Assembly (NCBI GenBank): GCA_000149225.2
Contig: CM000694.1
Location: 868,001-932,000, forward strand
From: Lachancea kluyveri NRRL Y-12651
Taxonomy: Eukaryota; Ascomycota; Saccharomycetes; Saccharomycetales; Saccharomycetaceae
Direction: 5' to 3'
DNA length: 64,000 nt
Position 1 is the first letter of the stretch. Every line of letters starts with the position of its first letter. Of this stretch, positions 9,895 through 20,522 are shown one piece after another. The position numbers were made by a program, and so were the translations under genes. The notes under the pieces are model-generated. The model saw only the letters and a program-made list of their open reading frames with translations. It was not told the origin of the DNA and searched no databases.

Positions 9895-12549
9895 TTACAT
9901 TATAGCCATGAAGTAGTTGTTTTCACCAACGTGTCTCCTCAGCTGAGCAGTCTTCAGTCTTTGGATCCTCCCGAGAACTTGGCGAGACAACTCGCTGATG
10001 CGTTTCATACCTTCATCGATATCATCACTCTGATCTTCCGTAAATCTATTCACGGTACAAACCACCTCAGTAACATCAGACTCCTTGTAAACTTTTAAGC
10101 CCAGCAAATTGCCCGAACGTATTCTCAATTTGAAATACATCTCGCCCTCGTAAAATTTAACAGTAAATGTGTTGCTCATTTCCAGATCGTCGAGATCCCC
10201 ACTAACAGCGTATCGGCCATACCTTTCCATTCTGACATTGAACAGGTCCTCTAACGACAACTCGTCCTTCTCCAATAGTTCGCCTAGAATAATCAGAGTG
10301 ACAAATTGAACCACATTACCAGTAGAGGCCCAAGACAAATTACGGCCCATCCCTGAATGTTGGAAACTTAATTGCAAATCTGTAATATCTTTACAGCTTG
10401 TATCGCAGGATGGCGTAGGTTCTTTGGACAAAAACTCCTGGAAACGAGAGAGTACGAAACTTTTGACATCCTGCTGGTTACACCAAACAACACCGTCTAG
10501 TTGTAGTGACTTTAACCGACTTGATTTATCCGAAACCTTTTCAAAGAAATGATGAGGTTCTAGCTTAGTCAAAGTGTATTCCTTGCAAATACCACTGTTT
10601 CTCTTGCGCTCCTCTCTAAACTTGGTGCTTTGGTTTATTGGAGGCGGATAATTTGAATATATCCACGAGCCAGCATATAGAGCCGAATACGATGGATATG
10701 GCATTGATACGGTTTGATGGTCTCTATTACACGATTCCTCGTAATACTGATAACTTTTGTTCGAATCTGTTAAGTAAACAACATCTAGAGACCGGCCAAC
10801 AGGCTCTGTCTCAAAACCCGCGAAAATTGTTTCAGAAGCTTTCTTTTCCTCCACTGTTGGTAGCAAAGAACTAATGTTCTTACTTCTGGTATTCCTCAAG
10901 GTAACTTGAAAATCGGAAGAAATAATCAAGTGGGACAAGTTTAAGTTTTCTAGATTAGGACAGTGTGATACCAGGTGAAGAATATAGCCCAATGGCAAGT
11001 CCTTGTATAATGCATATTTCAACAAGAACTTGTTGGTATAAGGATGCTTTTCGTGGAAAGGTTGATGCCTCGAGTTCGTTTGGATGTCAAATTTCACTGA
11101 TGTAGTACGTGAATTTTCAGCCTGCGCCGCAGCACTTTCTCTGTTCGGAGTCTTCAACCCGGAAGACAGGTGAGTCTTGGATTTTCTCTTCACGTGGTTA
11201 GAGGAGCTAAAGATACTTTTAAACCATTTTCCTGAACGCTTATGGGTCGAAGTTTCCTGTGCACTGCTGGAAGACAGACTAATCGACGAGAGTGTTGTTG
11301 CTGACCTTGTTAACGAAGAACTGTAAAGTGATGACATTAGGCTACTGGTAAAAGAGGTGACACTGCTTGACCTACAACGTTTGTTGGTATTTTTTGAAGA
11401 TGATGAACCTGAAGATGAGATGGAAGAACTTCTTGAGGTTATTTTCTTCAAACGATAGCTATTGAGGATTGGAGAGCTGTACAGTGGGTCAAATCTGTAC
11501 CGCCAATCTCTCCAGCCTGCCAAAGCTATAAGCGGAAGACCATCTTCGTTAGATTCTCCATCCGTGGGATTAGATTGTGCAGTAGATTCTTGATCCGTGT
11601 CCCTCTGTTCGTCAAAACCTTCGTTATTATTTCCCACTTGTCTGTCAATATCTTCATCCATATTCTCCTCTTCTTGTTCTCGTTCTTCTTGTGGTACATT
11701 ACGCTCGTGTCGACGCTCCTCTCTTTCCTCTTCCTCTTCTCCCTCTTCGCCTTCCCTCTCCTCTTCCTCTTCCTCTTCCTCGTCGATAGAACTGTCATAT
11801 TTAATCCTGTCATTATCCTCTAGCAGACCATTCTTCAAATTCGATAAATCCAAGCTTTTAACATGTAGACCATTCTGTGGATGTAACCTCAGGCACGTAA
11901 CGAATTGAGCAACTCTGTAGGTAGAAGTAAACTGGACCGATTTGTATAAGATAATTTTACCGGCTTGGTAAAACTTCCTAGAAACATAAAGGCACCTCAA
12001 TAGCGATTTTTTGTCATGAAGATAGCCACCTAAACCGAGGTTCTCGAACACAATAGCTAAAACCTCTACAGGCAATGAATTTATGTCCAAATAGGGCCTT
12101 TGATCCTCAAAAATGACCTCTTGAGTACCAGTAGTGGCATGATTCTTAGAATGTAGAGAGTTGTTATTTCTATTGGAATAGTTGCTTCTCAGTGAAAATA
12201 TCGAGAAGGAATCACTTGACCCATAGTCATGTAACTTGTTGATCAGCCGCTTGGCCTTGGAGGATGATCCGTTGTAGTTTTGAAGTAGTGATCTGTATTT
12301 TTTCCTAAACCTAGAAGTAGTGCTGTCATCATCCATCATTAACTCACTGTCAAGACTTTCCGTCGCAAAAAGTTGAGAGGATGGTACAGTGTTATTACTG
12401 CTTGCGGCGGCTAACCTTGAATTGTTACGGCGAGCATCATGATACTTGCTATGGTAAAGCTGTTGGTAAACTGAAGTACCATACTTGGAATAGTTTGTGT
12501 TTACGATATTTATACTTGGTTTTGTACGTGCGTATTCGCTGGAAGTCAT
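9895..12549 (-). CDS. COS111: COS111: F-box protein linked to ciclopirox resistance
   Basis: Encodes 884 residues. Residues 155-205 read as an F-box (DINSLPVEVLAIVFENLGLG followed by LLRCLYVSRKFYQAGKIILY). Leucine-rich phrases such as HVKSLDLSNL and LENLNLSHL follow. Between them are a very acidic Glu-rich tract (about residues 243-306) and long Ser runs around residues 375-460, probably disordered. S. cerevisiae COS111 (YBR203W, 924 residues) is required for resistance to the antifungal ciclopirox olamine; its biochemical role is unclear. The F-box suggests, by inference, a substrate adaptor of an SCF ubiquitin ligase. Synteny (near MCM7, LDH1 and DER1) supports the assignment, inside the inverted block. 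Confidence 0.82.
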   Translation of the reverse strand: MTSSEYARTKPSINIVNTNYSKYGTSVYQQLYHSKYHDARRNNSRLAAASSNNTVPSSQLFATESLDSELMMDDDSTTSRFRKKYRSLLQNYNGSSSKAKRLINKLHDYGSSDSFSIFSLRSNYSNRNNNSLHSKNHATTGTQEVIFEDQRPYLDINSLPVEVLAIVFENLGLGGYLHDKKSLLRCLYVSRKFYQAGKIILYKSVQFTSTYRVAQFVTCLRLHPQNGLHVKSLDLSNLKNGLLEDNDRIKYDSSIDEEEEEEEEREGEEGEEEEEREERRHERNVPQEEREQEEENMDEDIDRQVGNNNEGFDEQRDTDQESTAQSNPTDGESNEDGLPLIALAGWRDWRYRFDPLYSSPILNSYRLKKITSRSSSISSSGSSSSKNTNKRCRSSSVTSFTSSLMSSLYSSSLTRSATTLSSISLSSSSAQETSTHKRSGKWFKSIFSSSNHVKRKSKTHLSSGLKTPNRESAAAQAENSRTTSVKFDIQTNSRHQPFHEKHPYTNKFLLKYALYKDLPLGYILHLVSHCPNLENLNLSHLIISSDFQVTLRNTRSKNISSLLPTVEEKKASETIFAGFETEPVGRSLDVVYLTDSNKSYQYYEESCNRDHQTVSMPYPSYSALYAGSWIYSNYPPPINQSTKFREERKRNSGICKEYTLTKLEPHHFFEKVSDKSSRLKSLQLDGVVWCNQQDVKSFVLSRFQEFLSKEPTPSCDTSCKDITDLQLSFQHSGMGRNLSWASTGNVVQFVTLIILGELLEKDELSLEDLFNVRMERYGRYAVSGDLDDLEMSNTFTVKFYEGEMYFKLRIRSGNLLGLKVYKESDVTEVVCTVNRFTEDQSDDIDEGMKRISELSRQVLGRIQRLKTAQLRRHVGENNYFMAIM

Positions 12550-12968
12550 ATGTTCGCTGCTTGATCTAAGGATAGTGCTGCTGATACAATTCGCTTACTT
12601 AGTTTCGGATTTTCTTTGAAAATACTTTTTCCGCTAAAACCTTCTCAGTTTTACCTAAAACAGATATTTCTCTTCTGATCCTTCAGGAAAGTTGGTGTAT
12701 TGCCGACTGGCAAACTGGAAGTGGTTTGTTTCAGGTCAAACTTTTAGTTTCTTGCTCTCACAAGAGGCAACGGTTTTCCCATTTTCTCCGCAATCGGGAA
12801 AAACAAACAAAAGGGGCGATGTCAGCTGTCGCTCGTCCGATACAGGAGACGTCAATAAAAATAGCGATATATCAGCGAGACATTACAGAAAGAAAAAGTA
12901 TATACAGATATTGGCTAGACATTCTAAAAAAATTCATTTCATTGTTTCATTACGGGGCACGAAAGGCT
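12550..12968. other. Intergenic region between COS111 and TIM50
   Basis: This stretch of about 420 bases contains the COS111 promoter and the TIM50 terminator. Nothing else is recognisable. Confidence 0.5.
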
Positions 12969-14405
12969 TTATTCTTGTTGCCTTTCTTGCTGTTTTAGTT
13001 TCTTTTGTTGCTCATACTGTTCTTCAAACTCCTTTTGCTTCTCTAATTGTAATTTCATCTGTTCTTCTGGAGATGGAATATTACCGTCAACATAATCCTT
13101 CAAGGTGAATGTTTGGCCACTCATTTGTTCTTGTTGCAATCTAATCTTTTCTTTCTCTTCTTCAATCAACTTCATGAAACGTACATAATTTTTCTCACCT
13201 TCCTCTCTAATTAGATCTAACGGGAATTTGGCTTGTTGAGAAGGTAGAGCACTGACACCCAAGGCTTTCAAAGCCCAATTTCCACTGGCTTTGGCGCTTT
13301 GTTCGTTATAGAATTTTTCCTTTAACTTAGCAACACGTTGTTCAAACTCTTCGGGGATTTTAGTTTTGTCCTGATAGCTATTCAAGATTGGCCTAACATC
13401 GCTGACCTGCTGGGTGGCTAAGTATTCTAAAAATGGGATCAGTTTCAACAATCCGTCATCAGCTGTACCTTCCCATGGCTTGACAGGAATAGCATTCTCA
13501 GGTTGTAATTTGTAAGAGTTTGGATCGGTATCAATGATCATTGTCTTTCCCAAGTCTCTATTCAATTTAGACAAATCCTTTATGTGAACACCATCCTTGT
13601 ACAAACAATGTTCCTTGTATAGGTTGTAAGTGACAAACGCATGGATAGGATCCATTTTCTCAGCAACTTTTTCGGCGTACATCATGTAATTAGAGGAGAA
13701 TAAGACAATTTCGTAGTACTGGGATAGGTAGCCTAGGAAATAGTCGGCACCAGGTCTCTTTGCAGTTCTCCAGCCGTATTGCTGGGACCACTCAGAATGG
13801 ATCAAGAAATCTTCCAAGGTTAGGACTAAAGTCAGTGGTCTCTGGTATGGAGGAGGCGGTGGAGGTGGTAACAAATCTGGGAATGGGGGTTCCTGGAAGT
13901 AGGTGAAAATAGAGTTGAAACGGGCCTTGAATCTCTTGTACATCAACTCTGGAGTATAGCCATTATCAATACCTTGTTTCAATTCTTCTGGCTCCTCAGA
14001 TTCCCAGTCTCTTGACATGTACAAGCCAGTACCAGCTAAACCAGCAAAAGATAACACATAAAACCAATTCGCGTAGCGCTCTCTCTTGATGTCTGTGGAG
14101 GATTGTCTCTTTCTTTTCTTCTTACCTGCAGAATCTTTGGAAGACTTGTCGTCTGTTTCATTGGCATCCTCTTCTAAATTTTTCTTGTTTGCTACTGGTT
14201 CTTCCATGTCTACACCTGCTTTAGCCAACATATCATCAGTTAGAATGGATTGTTGCTTTTGCTCACCTTCTTTTTTAGGAGCGTTTAATAGCACTCTGGA
14301 GTAGACTAAAGATCTCGTAGGGACGGTATGAGGTACAGCGACCTTGAGTGAGGAAACAGCACATCTGGCGCTGAGCCTAGTAGGCTGTCTAAGTAAATTT
14401 AACAT
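12969..14405 (-). CDS. TIM50: TIM50: receptor subunit of the mitochondrial TIM23 translocase
   Basis: Encodes 478 residues (S. cerevisiae 476). The N-terminal 35 residues are Arg/Ser/Leu-rich without acids, as in a mitochondrial presequence. A single membrane segment lies at about residues 114-130 ([17 protein letters not shown]). The intermembrane-space domain has the FCP1-like phosphatase fold ([60 protein letters not shown]). As in the yeast protein, the catalytic DxDx(T/V) motif is replaced by LTLED, so no phosphatase activity is expected. Tim50 holds presequence proteins emerging from TOM and passes them to Tim23. The C-terminus is a charged Gln/Lys/Glu helix. It is divergent from CWC27 with about 180 bases between starts. 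Confidence 0.95.
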   Translation of the reverse strand: MLNLLRQPTRLSARCAVSSLKVAVPHTVPTRSLVYSRVLLNAPKKEGEQKQQSILTDDMLAKAGVDMEEPVANKKNLEEDANETDDKSSKDSAGKKKRKRQSSTDIKRERYANWFYVLSFAGLAGTGLYMSRDWESEEPEELKQGIDNGYTPELMYKRFKARFNSIFTYFQEPPFPDLLPPPPPPPYQRPLTLVLTLEDFLIHSEWSQQYGWRTAKRPGADYFLGYLSQYYEIVLFSSNYMMYAEKVAEKMDPIHAFVTYNLYKEHCLYKDGVHIKDLSKLNRDLGKTMIIDTDPNSYKLQPENAIPVKPWEGTADDGLLKLIPFLEYLATQQVSDVRPILNSYQDKTKIPEEFEQRVAKLKEKFYNEQSAKASGNWALKALGVSALPSQQAKFPLDLIREEGEKNYVRFMKLIEEEKEKIRLQQEQMSGQTFTLKDYVDGNIPSPEEQMKLQLEKQKEFEEQYEQQKKLKQQERQQE

Positions 14406-14585
14406 GAAGCTGTTTTATGCAATTTCTCTTGGATGTGCTTTTGCTACCCTATTGGCTTGCAACTGTTTTCTCACAAAGTGTTGGTTATGAAAAATTTTCA
14501 ACGAATTTATTACCCGGACATCAAGTAGAAAAGACTTTGAGATAGAGGTATGTTTACTCAAGGTTTAAAGAAGCTCATCGACAAA

Positions 14586-15551
14586 ATGTCCACCGGCCTT
14601 GAACCCCAAACAAGCGCCAAATGTATAATATACACGTCCAAAGGCTTTTTAGAAGTGGAACTATGGGCTAAGGAATGTCATAGAACTGTCAAGAACTTTC
14701 TTCAAAACGCTATCGACGGTGCATTTAACGGTAAAACAATTGACAGGCTATTATTTCAATCCGTGATCTGCAGTGAAGAACCCCAGGGAGGCTTAGACTT
14801 GCCATTAGAATGTAACACTAGATTGAATTTTAATAGAAGAGGGCTGGTAGGACTGCTTCCTGATTCCAAAGGCTCCTTCTTTATCACTTTAAAGGAGACT
14901 CCTACTTTGAATAACAAGGCAACTGTATTTGGAAAAATAGTTGGTGGGTCAATTTATAATGTGGTCAGTATTTCAGAAGGTGAATTGAAACCTGATGGTG
15001 AAAGTTTCCTTTACCCGGCAGTTATAGATCGAATCGAAATTACAATACCCTATTTTAATAATTTACTTCCCAAAAACACTGAAAACAAATCTGGGACAAA
15101 ACCTTTGAAAAAGAAGTTAAAGAAGGCAACCAAGATAAAGATCAATTATGAGGAGGAGGAGGAGGAAATTGAGCATGATATCATAGATATTAAGATCCGG
15201 CCTGCCCACGACATGCTTAACGATAACAAGCTGGTTCCTAGTTCGAGTAGCTTGCACAATGACAGTGGGAAAGTGGATGGAATACAGACTAGCCAAGACA
15301 GTGATACAAGTATTTCAGAAAAGAAGACTGCGAATTCAGGGAGCTCCAAGTTTAAGATTTCAGATAATACGAACAAGTCGCCAATTTCGTTTCTGTCAGT
15401 AAAGACTGTAGAAAACGAAATAACCGCCCGTGAGAGAAAAACTCTCGAGCTCTTGGAAGCATTCCAGTCTAATGGTAAAACCTCCTTATTTTCGCACGCT
15501 TTGGATTTTTCAAAGAAAAGGGGCCATGAGGATGACGATTACCATGAGTAA
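14586..15551 (+). CDS. CWC27: CWC27: divergent spliceosomal cyclophilin
   Basis: Encodes 321 residues from the ATG at 14586 (MSTGLEPQTSAKCIIYTSKG). An upstream in-frame ATG at 14550 would add 12 residues, but the second start aligns with the family. The first 170 residues are a cyclophilin domain (FLEVELWAKECHRTVKNFLQ, RGLVGLLPDSKGSFFITL, ATVFGKIVGGS) in which several active-site residues of typical cyclophilins look changed. The C-terminal half is Lys- and Glu-rich and probably disordered. S. cerevisiae Cwc27 (301 residues) associates with the Cef1 spliceosome subcomplex. Order TIM50-CWC27-VPS28 matches YPL063W-YPL064C-YPL065W. Confidence 0.88.
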   Translation: MSTGLEPQTSAKCIIYTSKGFLEVELWAKECHRTVKNFLQNAIDGAFNGKTIDRLLFQSVICSEEPQGGLDLPLECNTRLNFNRRGLVGLLPDSKGSFFITLKETPTLNNKATVFGKIVGGSIYNVVSISEGELKPDGESFLYPAVIDRIEITIPYFNNLLPKNTENKSGTKPLKKKLKKATKIKINYEEEEEEIEHDIIDIKIRPAHDMLNDNKLVPSSSSLHNDSGKVDGIQTSQDSDTSISEKKTANSGSSKFKISDNTNKSPISFLSVKTVENEITARERKTLELLEAFQSNGKTSLFSHALDFSKKRGHEDDDYHE

Positions 15552-15789
15552 CACAACCGCGCTAGTGAATTCAAAACCATGGAAGTTGATGATGATAGTC
15601 GAAAATCAATGCAGAAAGCTGTCAGTATTTGTAGAAACTCAAAATTTTAAGGCCTATTTTAAAATAGATGCCAAATATTAAAACTAAAAATGAAATTTAA
15701 ATCGAAAATAAAACGATATAAGTAAAGACCAAAACCCTACAAAGTGGGTAACGCCATAAGTTACGAAACACCTTTAAAATAACAAAACC

Positions 15790-18009
15790 CTATGAGCAAG
15801 CAACACCCTCAAGCCCCTTCTTTCTTTCCTTTTTCCCCTCAACTTCTCTATCTTCTTCCGTTCTTCCTTTTTCCTTCATACAAGAAACGGGAGCACTATT
15901 CGGCTTCTGGACCGGTTTCTGCCCAAAATATTCAGCCCAGCCTTTGATATCTTTGCCACAAGAGCCATATTTTCTATCACTAATACTGGCGACGCTATAG
16001 CAACCCTCCAGGAAGGGGCTGTTAGTACAACCTCCAGCGTCAGCTCTTTTCTCGGGATCGTACTGTAGCATCGGGATTAGGAAGTCGTAAAACTCTTGGG
16101 CTACTCTTTCTTCGAGAGAGTATATATTAGTCAAAACGACCCGTAAATCAACGGGGTATAATTTAGGAACGTTCTTCAACATCCCTTTGGACAAGGAACA
16201 ATAGTAGTTCCTTGAGTACCTACAACATTCCAAATAATCGGGAGAAAAGGGGCCTAAACGTTCTATGAATAAAGCAATATGACAATCAGTTCGCGAACGT
16301 GATTTATTTGAAACCCTTGGTTTAAACATATAGTCGCCGGTGATCAATTCGTAAAACAAGCAAGCAGCCGACCAGATGTCAACTGAACTACCCCATTTTT
16401 CAAAACCAAGCACAATTTCTGGAGCTCTATACTCACGTGTTTGGATGTAGTCTGAGTACCTTTCGTCAGCTCTGCAGGCATTACCAAAATCTGCTAGCTT
16501 AACGGATATTATCTCTTCAAAATCTTGCTTAATATTTGGTACTCTTTTATCGTTGAAAATCAGAGAATATCCATCAAAAATATCTCCCTTTTCCTCATCT
16601 ACTTCAAACTTAGTGAAAAGTGGTGATGGTAACGGCTTGGACTTGTTCACTGGGTTTCCAATGGAAATAATGGAGTTGTTTCTAATTTGATCATCTTCGG
16701 GGTTCGTAACTAGTGACACTGTAGAGGGCCTTCTAAACTTAAAATAGGAGCGCTCTCTTTTTCTTTCATAATCAGTTACGAACGACACAAATGACTCCAT
16801 GTCTTTAATCTCAACCATTAAGTTCTCAGGCTTTATATCGGTGTGAATAATGCCACACTCCCTATGCAAATAATCTAAGGCGACTAGCACTTGTTTGATA
16901 ATCTCTTTAGCCATTTGAATTGGTAATCCACCATAGCACTTCGAAAATTCAGACAAGTTGATATATTGATGGGATCTGCCATTAACAGGGTCCTCTTCAT
17001 CCAAAATGTCGTTGTCACTTATGCTTTGGATATCATTAGGTGGTCCTGAAGTTTTTAGATTTGTCTCATTGGCTCTTCTGAATTTTTTAATTAGGGATAA
17101 CACACTTTCTCCAAGCACTTCGAAGACTTGGCAGATGTGAGTACCATTTTCACCAGTGTGTTCGAACCAATCCAGCATTTGGATTATACGAGAGTAACCG
17201 GGGTGGTTAGGGTCACCCTTGTTAATGATTTTAAACAGGTTGATCTCTTCCCTGGCAGCTGCAGTGTAAGATTTACCAGACTTGCTTATCTTAACAGCAA
17301 CGTGCCTTTCAGCTAAGTTATCATACGCCAACCATACTGTACTAAAATGACCCCAACCTAACTTTCGCAATAATTTGTAGTTGTTCTCACGACCCATCAC
17401 CTCACCTACGTATGCAGGATGATATCCACCTATTTTATAATGCCTAGGTTCTTCCTCATAGCTCAATAACAGATCGGTTACCTCACTGTCTTCCTCATTC
17501 TCCTGCAGATATTTCAAAGATGCTTCGTAGTTATCCATTGGTTGTGTAAGTGGCTGTTTTGGACTTTCGTGCTTTATGTTTTCATTCTGCTTTCCCTCAC
17601 CTTCTTCTTCTTCTTCTTCTTCTTCCTCTTCCTCTTCCTCCTCCTCCTCCTCCGTCGAGTCACTATCAACCAACTGAACAGATTGCTGTACTTGTCTTTC
17701 CCCATCATGTGAAACTATGCAGACCTCATCTTTATTATTGGGTTTCTCACTGTAGAGGTTAATCTGCTCGATCGGTCTACCATAAAAGCTTTTTTGAAAT
17801 GGGTTACTATTGGAGTTGTTACTCGAGTTAGAGTTTGCGGTAGTATTTTGAGAAGAGTTTTTATTGTTTGTTACACTATTGCTGCTAATAGTAGAGAGCG
17901 GGTCGCTATCGTATTGGTCATAAGTTGATTTGTCCTTTTTATTATGCTTCAATTCAGGGGAAAACCCTAAACTAGTTAGGTAATTCACGATACGTTTGCT
18001 GCCGGCCAT
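15790..18009 (-). CDS. SKY1: SKY1: SR-protein kinase
   Basis: Encodes a 739-residue SRPK-family kinase (S. cerevisiae 742). The Gly loop LGWGHFS is at residues 217-223, the catalytic Lys in VAVK at 240 and the catalytic loop HTDIKPEN at 389-396. Later come LADFGNACR and TREYRAPEIVLG. The kinase is split by a spacer rich in Ser and charged residues, as in SRPKs. A run of about 17 Glu at residues 120-136 is encoded by a GAA/GAG microsatellite. Sky1 phosphorylates the SR-like protein Npl3 and affects mRNA export and polyamine/ion tolerance. In S. cerevisiae it is YMR216C, on another chromosome; here it sits between CWC27 and VPS28. Confidence 0.93.
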   Translation of the reverse strand: MAGSKRIVNYLTSLGFSPELKHNKKDKSTYDQYDSDPLSTISSNSVTNNKNSSQNTTANSNSSNNSNSNPFQKSFYGRPIEQINLYSEKPNNKDEVCIVSHDGERQVQQSVQLVDSDSTEEEEEEEEEEEEEEEEEGEGKQNENIKHESPKQPLTQPMDNYEASLKYLQENEEDSEVTDLLLSYEEEPRHYKIGGYHPAYVGEVMGRENNYKLLRKLGWGHFSTVWLAYDNLAERHVAVKISKSGKSYTAAAREEINLFKIINKGDPNHPGYSRIIQMLDWFEHTGENGTHICQVFEVLGESVLSLIKKFRRANETNLKTSGPPNDIQSISDNDILDEEDPVNGRSHQYINLSEFSKCYGGLPIQMAKEIIKQVLVALDYLHRECGIIHTDIKPENLMVEIKDMESFVSFVTDYERKRERSYFKFRRPSTVSLVTNPEDDQIRNNSIISIGNPVNKSKPLPSPLFTKFEVDEEKGDIFDGYSLIFNDKRVPNIKQDFEEIISVKLADFGNACRADERYSDYIQTREYRAPEIVLGFEKWGSSVDIWSAACLFYELITGDYMFKPRVSNKSRSRTDCHIALFIERLGPFSPDYLECCRYSRNYYCSLSKGMLKNVPKLYPVDLRVVLTNIYSLEERVAQEFYDFLIPMLQYDPEKRADAGGCTNSPFLEGCYSVASISDRKYGSCGKDIKGWAEYFGQKPVQKPNSAPVSCMKEKGRTEEDREVEGKKERKKGLEGVACS
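17601..17653. repeat. Glu-codon microsatellite in SKY1
   Basis: On the plus strand this is a run of TTC/CTC triplets, giving a poly-Glu tract on the coding strand. Such tracts usually vary in length between strains. Confidence 0.85.
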
Positions 18010-18300
18010 ACTAACACCTTCAATTTTTAGCTTTGCCCGTCAATATGGTACCTCAAAAGAAAAAAATGATTGAAAGTTTGGTAAATTACTTTGAAACTAA
18101 CGGATGAAAATTCTTGTTTTTAGTGCTCGTTTTAGGGGTTACTAGAGACTTAATCTTGCCTACTATTATCACCAGTCGAACGGAAGTAGCAAAAAAAAAA
18201 AAAAAAAGCTGAGTGCAGTTCCACACGTGTATGGTGATATATCGACCTGGTGATTACTTAATCATTGACGTCCTTGTTGCAATAGTATATGTAGAATTAT

Positions 18301-19020
18301 TCACTCTAGTAACGTGTAGAAACTCTTGTAGGCAGTGTCCAAATCGAACAGTAACTCACGTACTTCGTCTTCAGTCAGTATTTCGTTCACTTTCATTTTG
18401 TTGATTTTAACGATCCACTCTACCAGTTTGCTACGATGTTCAAAATCCTGAGAGCTCACCCTGTTTATGCTTAGAAGAAGATCGGACATCAACGGATGAA
18501 GTTGGTCTTTAGCTCTATAATTCAACTTCAAGGCGTCCATAACAGTAATAAAGTTTCCGGTGGCTTGGGCAACTGCCTTCCCACTATATTTCGTGGCGCC
18601 AGGTGTGCTCCCACCGCTACTACCCTGTATAGCGTGTTCCACAGTTACTGGAATGCCTCTCTCTATTCTTGTGATTGCGTTCGATGCATTAATGCTATAT
18701 CTTTCCCTGAATTGCTGCAAGTCGCCGAATTCTTTAGCGACCTCATCGTTCTCTAAATAGGTTTTGTATTGGGCTAGTAACTTGTTCACTGTCATTGTAT
18801 ACTCTTCACTGGATATGCTGTCTTTTAAATACGCTTTTTCCACCTGGTCAAGGACAATTATTAGAGAATAAACCTCGGCCAAGGATTCTATGACTTCCCT
18901 ACGTTGGGGCGTCGTTGAATGGTCAAAAAGTGGCATTTCTTCGTAAAGCCTGGCATCAAAAGGCCGTGTACTGTTTCTACTTCCATAGTGGTTCACTGGA
19001 GATCTCCCGTCTGTGTTCAT
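18301..19020 (-). CDS. VPS28: VPS28: ESCRT-I subunit
   Basis: Encodes 239 residues (S. cerevisiae 242). The N-terminal core contains LYEEMPLFDH, EVIESLAEVYSLIIVLDQVE and AYLKDSISSEEYTMTVNKLL. The C-terminal four-helix domain begins around residue 150 (AVAQATGNFITVMDALKLNY) and includes SQDFEHRSKLVEWIVKINKM. ESCRT-I sorts ubiquitinated membrane cargo into multivesicular bodies; Vps28 links Vps23/Vps37 to ESCRT-II through its C-terminal domain. There is no membrane segment. It is co-oriented with SKY1 and the RGL1-like gene. Synteny with YPL065W supports the call. Confidence 0.93.
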   Translation of the reverse strand: MNTDGRSPVNHYGSRNSTRPFDARLYEEMPLFDHSTTPQRREVIESLAEVYSLIIVLDQVEKAYLKDSISSEEYTMTVNKLLAQYKTYLENDEVAKEFGDLQQFRERYSINASNAITRIERGIPVTVEHAIQGSSGGSTPGATKYSGKAVAQATGNFITVMDALKLNYRAKDQLHPLMSDLLLSINRVSSQDFEHRSKLVEWIVKINKMKVNEILTEDEVRELLFDLDTAYKSFYTLLE

Positions 19021-19153
19021 TTTATCGTTGCTTCCTAATTGGCATTTGTGTGTTGATTAGCCCTGAAATGGGGATCAAAACTATGAAATGCCACCATCAC
19101 TGTATACGTATTCGACCGTTACACGCATACACTAGATAGAAACTACAGAAGTT

Positions 19154-20522
19154 TTATTCTATAACCGGTATTCTGCGTGGATGTTTGTGGCCCGTATCAT
19201 AGCTTACTCCAAGGTTTTTCAGATTCACTGGATCAGCCGTATAAACCACTGGTGGAAGTGGGGGATACTCTAAATAGCCCGTATGTTTGTTCCTTTTTAT
19301 GCCTCCAAAGTTACCGTAGAAATTTTTGGCATTCTTGGCAATTTCCCTTTCTTGAAAGATGATTTGCTCTACGGATTTAATGTGAGACTTTGTCCATGGA
19401 GAAATATCAATCGGTTGGCTTATTTCAAAATCTCTAGCGTTACTGATTTTAAACTTCATTGTCAACCCGTGTGTGATAGAAAACAACTTGCCTCTGGTTG
19501 TCACAGAATTATGGTAAGCAAAAGGCTCAATGCTGTTCTTGCTCTTCAATATCGTTGTATGAGGAAGTGAACATTGGAAATTTGGCTCGTGAGGAGGGAG
19601 TTGATACATTACTGCTGGCTCGTTCATGGAGACTTCGTACTGTCTAAGCAAATGATTCTTGGTAAAAACACGAATATCTGACTCCAGGCTAAGTCCTGAG
19701 TTACCAATCACCTCGTTAAAAGGTTTACTGACGGTTTGTAGAGTGTTTTCTTTGGCATCGAAATGAGAATCGTAAATTTCCAAGTACTCTTTGATTTCAA
19801 ACACAACGCTTTTCAGCTTCAGTTTTTTGCTGAAAATTTTCTGTGAATGGCTAAATGAATTTCCGGAAAGGTTTGGCATCACCTTGAGCTCCAAATGCAG
19901 TAAATCGTCCACCGTAAGACAAGGATTTTCGAGCTTGTAAGTTATTAGAAACTTTTTGTCGGGTGATGTGAACTGTCGTTTTAATGGCGGGAATAATCTT
20001 TGCGTAGCTAAAATGTCAAACCTTTCCACGTTAACCGTTGTGCAAAATGGTTGTACCACAGGAGCAGTACTGCTGGAAGTTGAAAAAAATGATACATTAC
20101 ATTCTAAACTAGTAAAAGAATGACCAAATCTACCGTTAAAATTAGTGTCCTTGATGTCATCAGGTAGGCTGATTGTTAATGGAATATCGATTCCCACAAT
20201 TCTTTTATTAGATATTCTAATATTCTTCTTGTAATGAACTATGTTCTTTTCAAATTTAGATCTAGAAGTTAAGGATGGTCCATTATTGCTCAGCACTTCA
20301 GTTGTCTTCAAAATTACCTCTATTTTGTCTATTGTGAATTGTTTCCCATTGCTAGATCGTACTCTTAGCTCACATTCGATACGTGGCTGCTGCTGTTAGT
20401 AAACAAATGAATGCTAGCGAAAGACCATAATGATAAAAACATACTAAAGTCTCAGGCAAGCCGGGACAGCCACGGATAATTGAGTTATAACTCGGCTTTA
20501 GTGATATTACTGGATACGTCAT
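19154..20522 (-). CDS. RGL1: RGL1-like protein (YPL066W position), spliced, arrestin-like N-terminus
   Basis: Two exons. Exon 1 runs 20522-20445 (26 codons, from the ATG at 20522 to codon TTA). The intron runs 20444-20387 (58 bases, GTATGT donor at 20444-20439, TACTAAC branch site at 20401-20395). Exon 2 runs 20386-19154. The product is about 436 residues. Across the junction the protein reads smoothly: RGCPGLPETL, then PRIECELRVRSSNGKQFTID. Beta-rich phrases (FGHSFTSLECNVSFF, KKLKLKSVVFEIKEYLEIYD) suggest an arrestin-like fold; this is inference. Position and orientation next to VPS28 match S. cerevisiae RGL1 (479 residues, a cofactor of Tus1 in Rho1 signalling). Three consecutive CAG triplets at the acceptor could each be used, adding zero to two Gln. 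A pure open-frame reading would miss exon 1. Confidence 0.72.
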
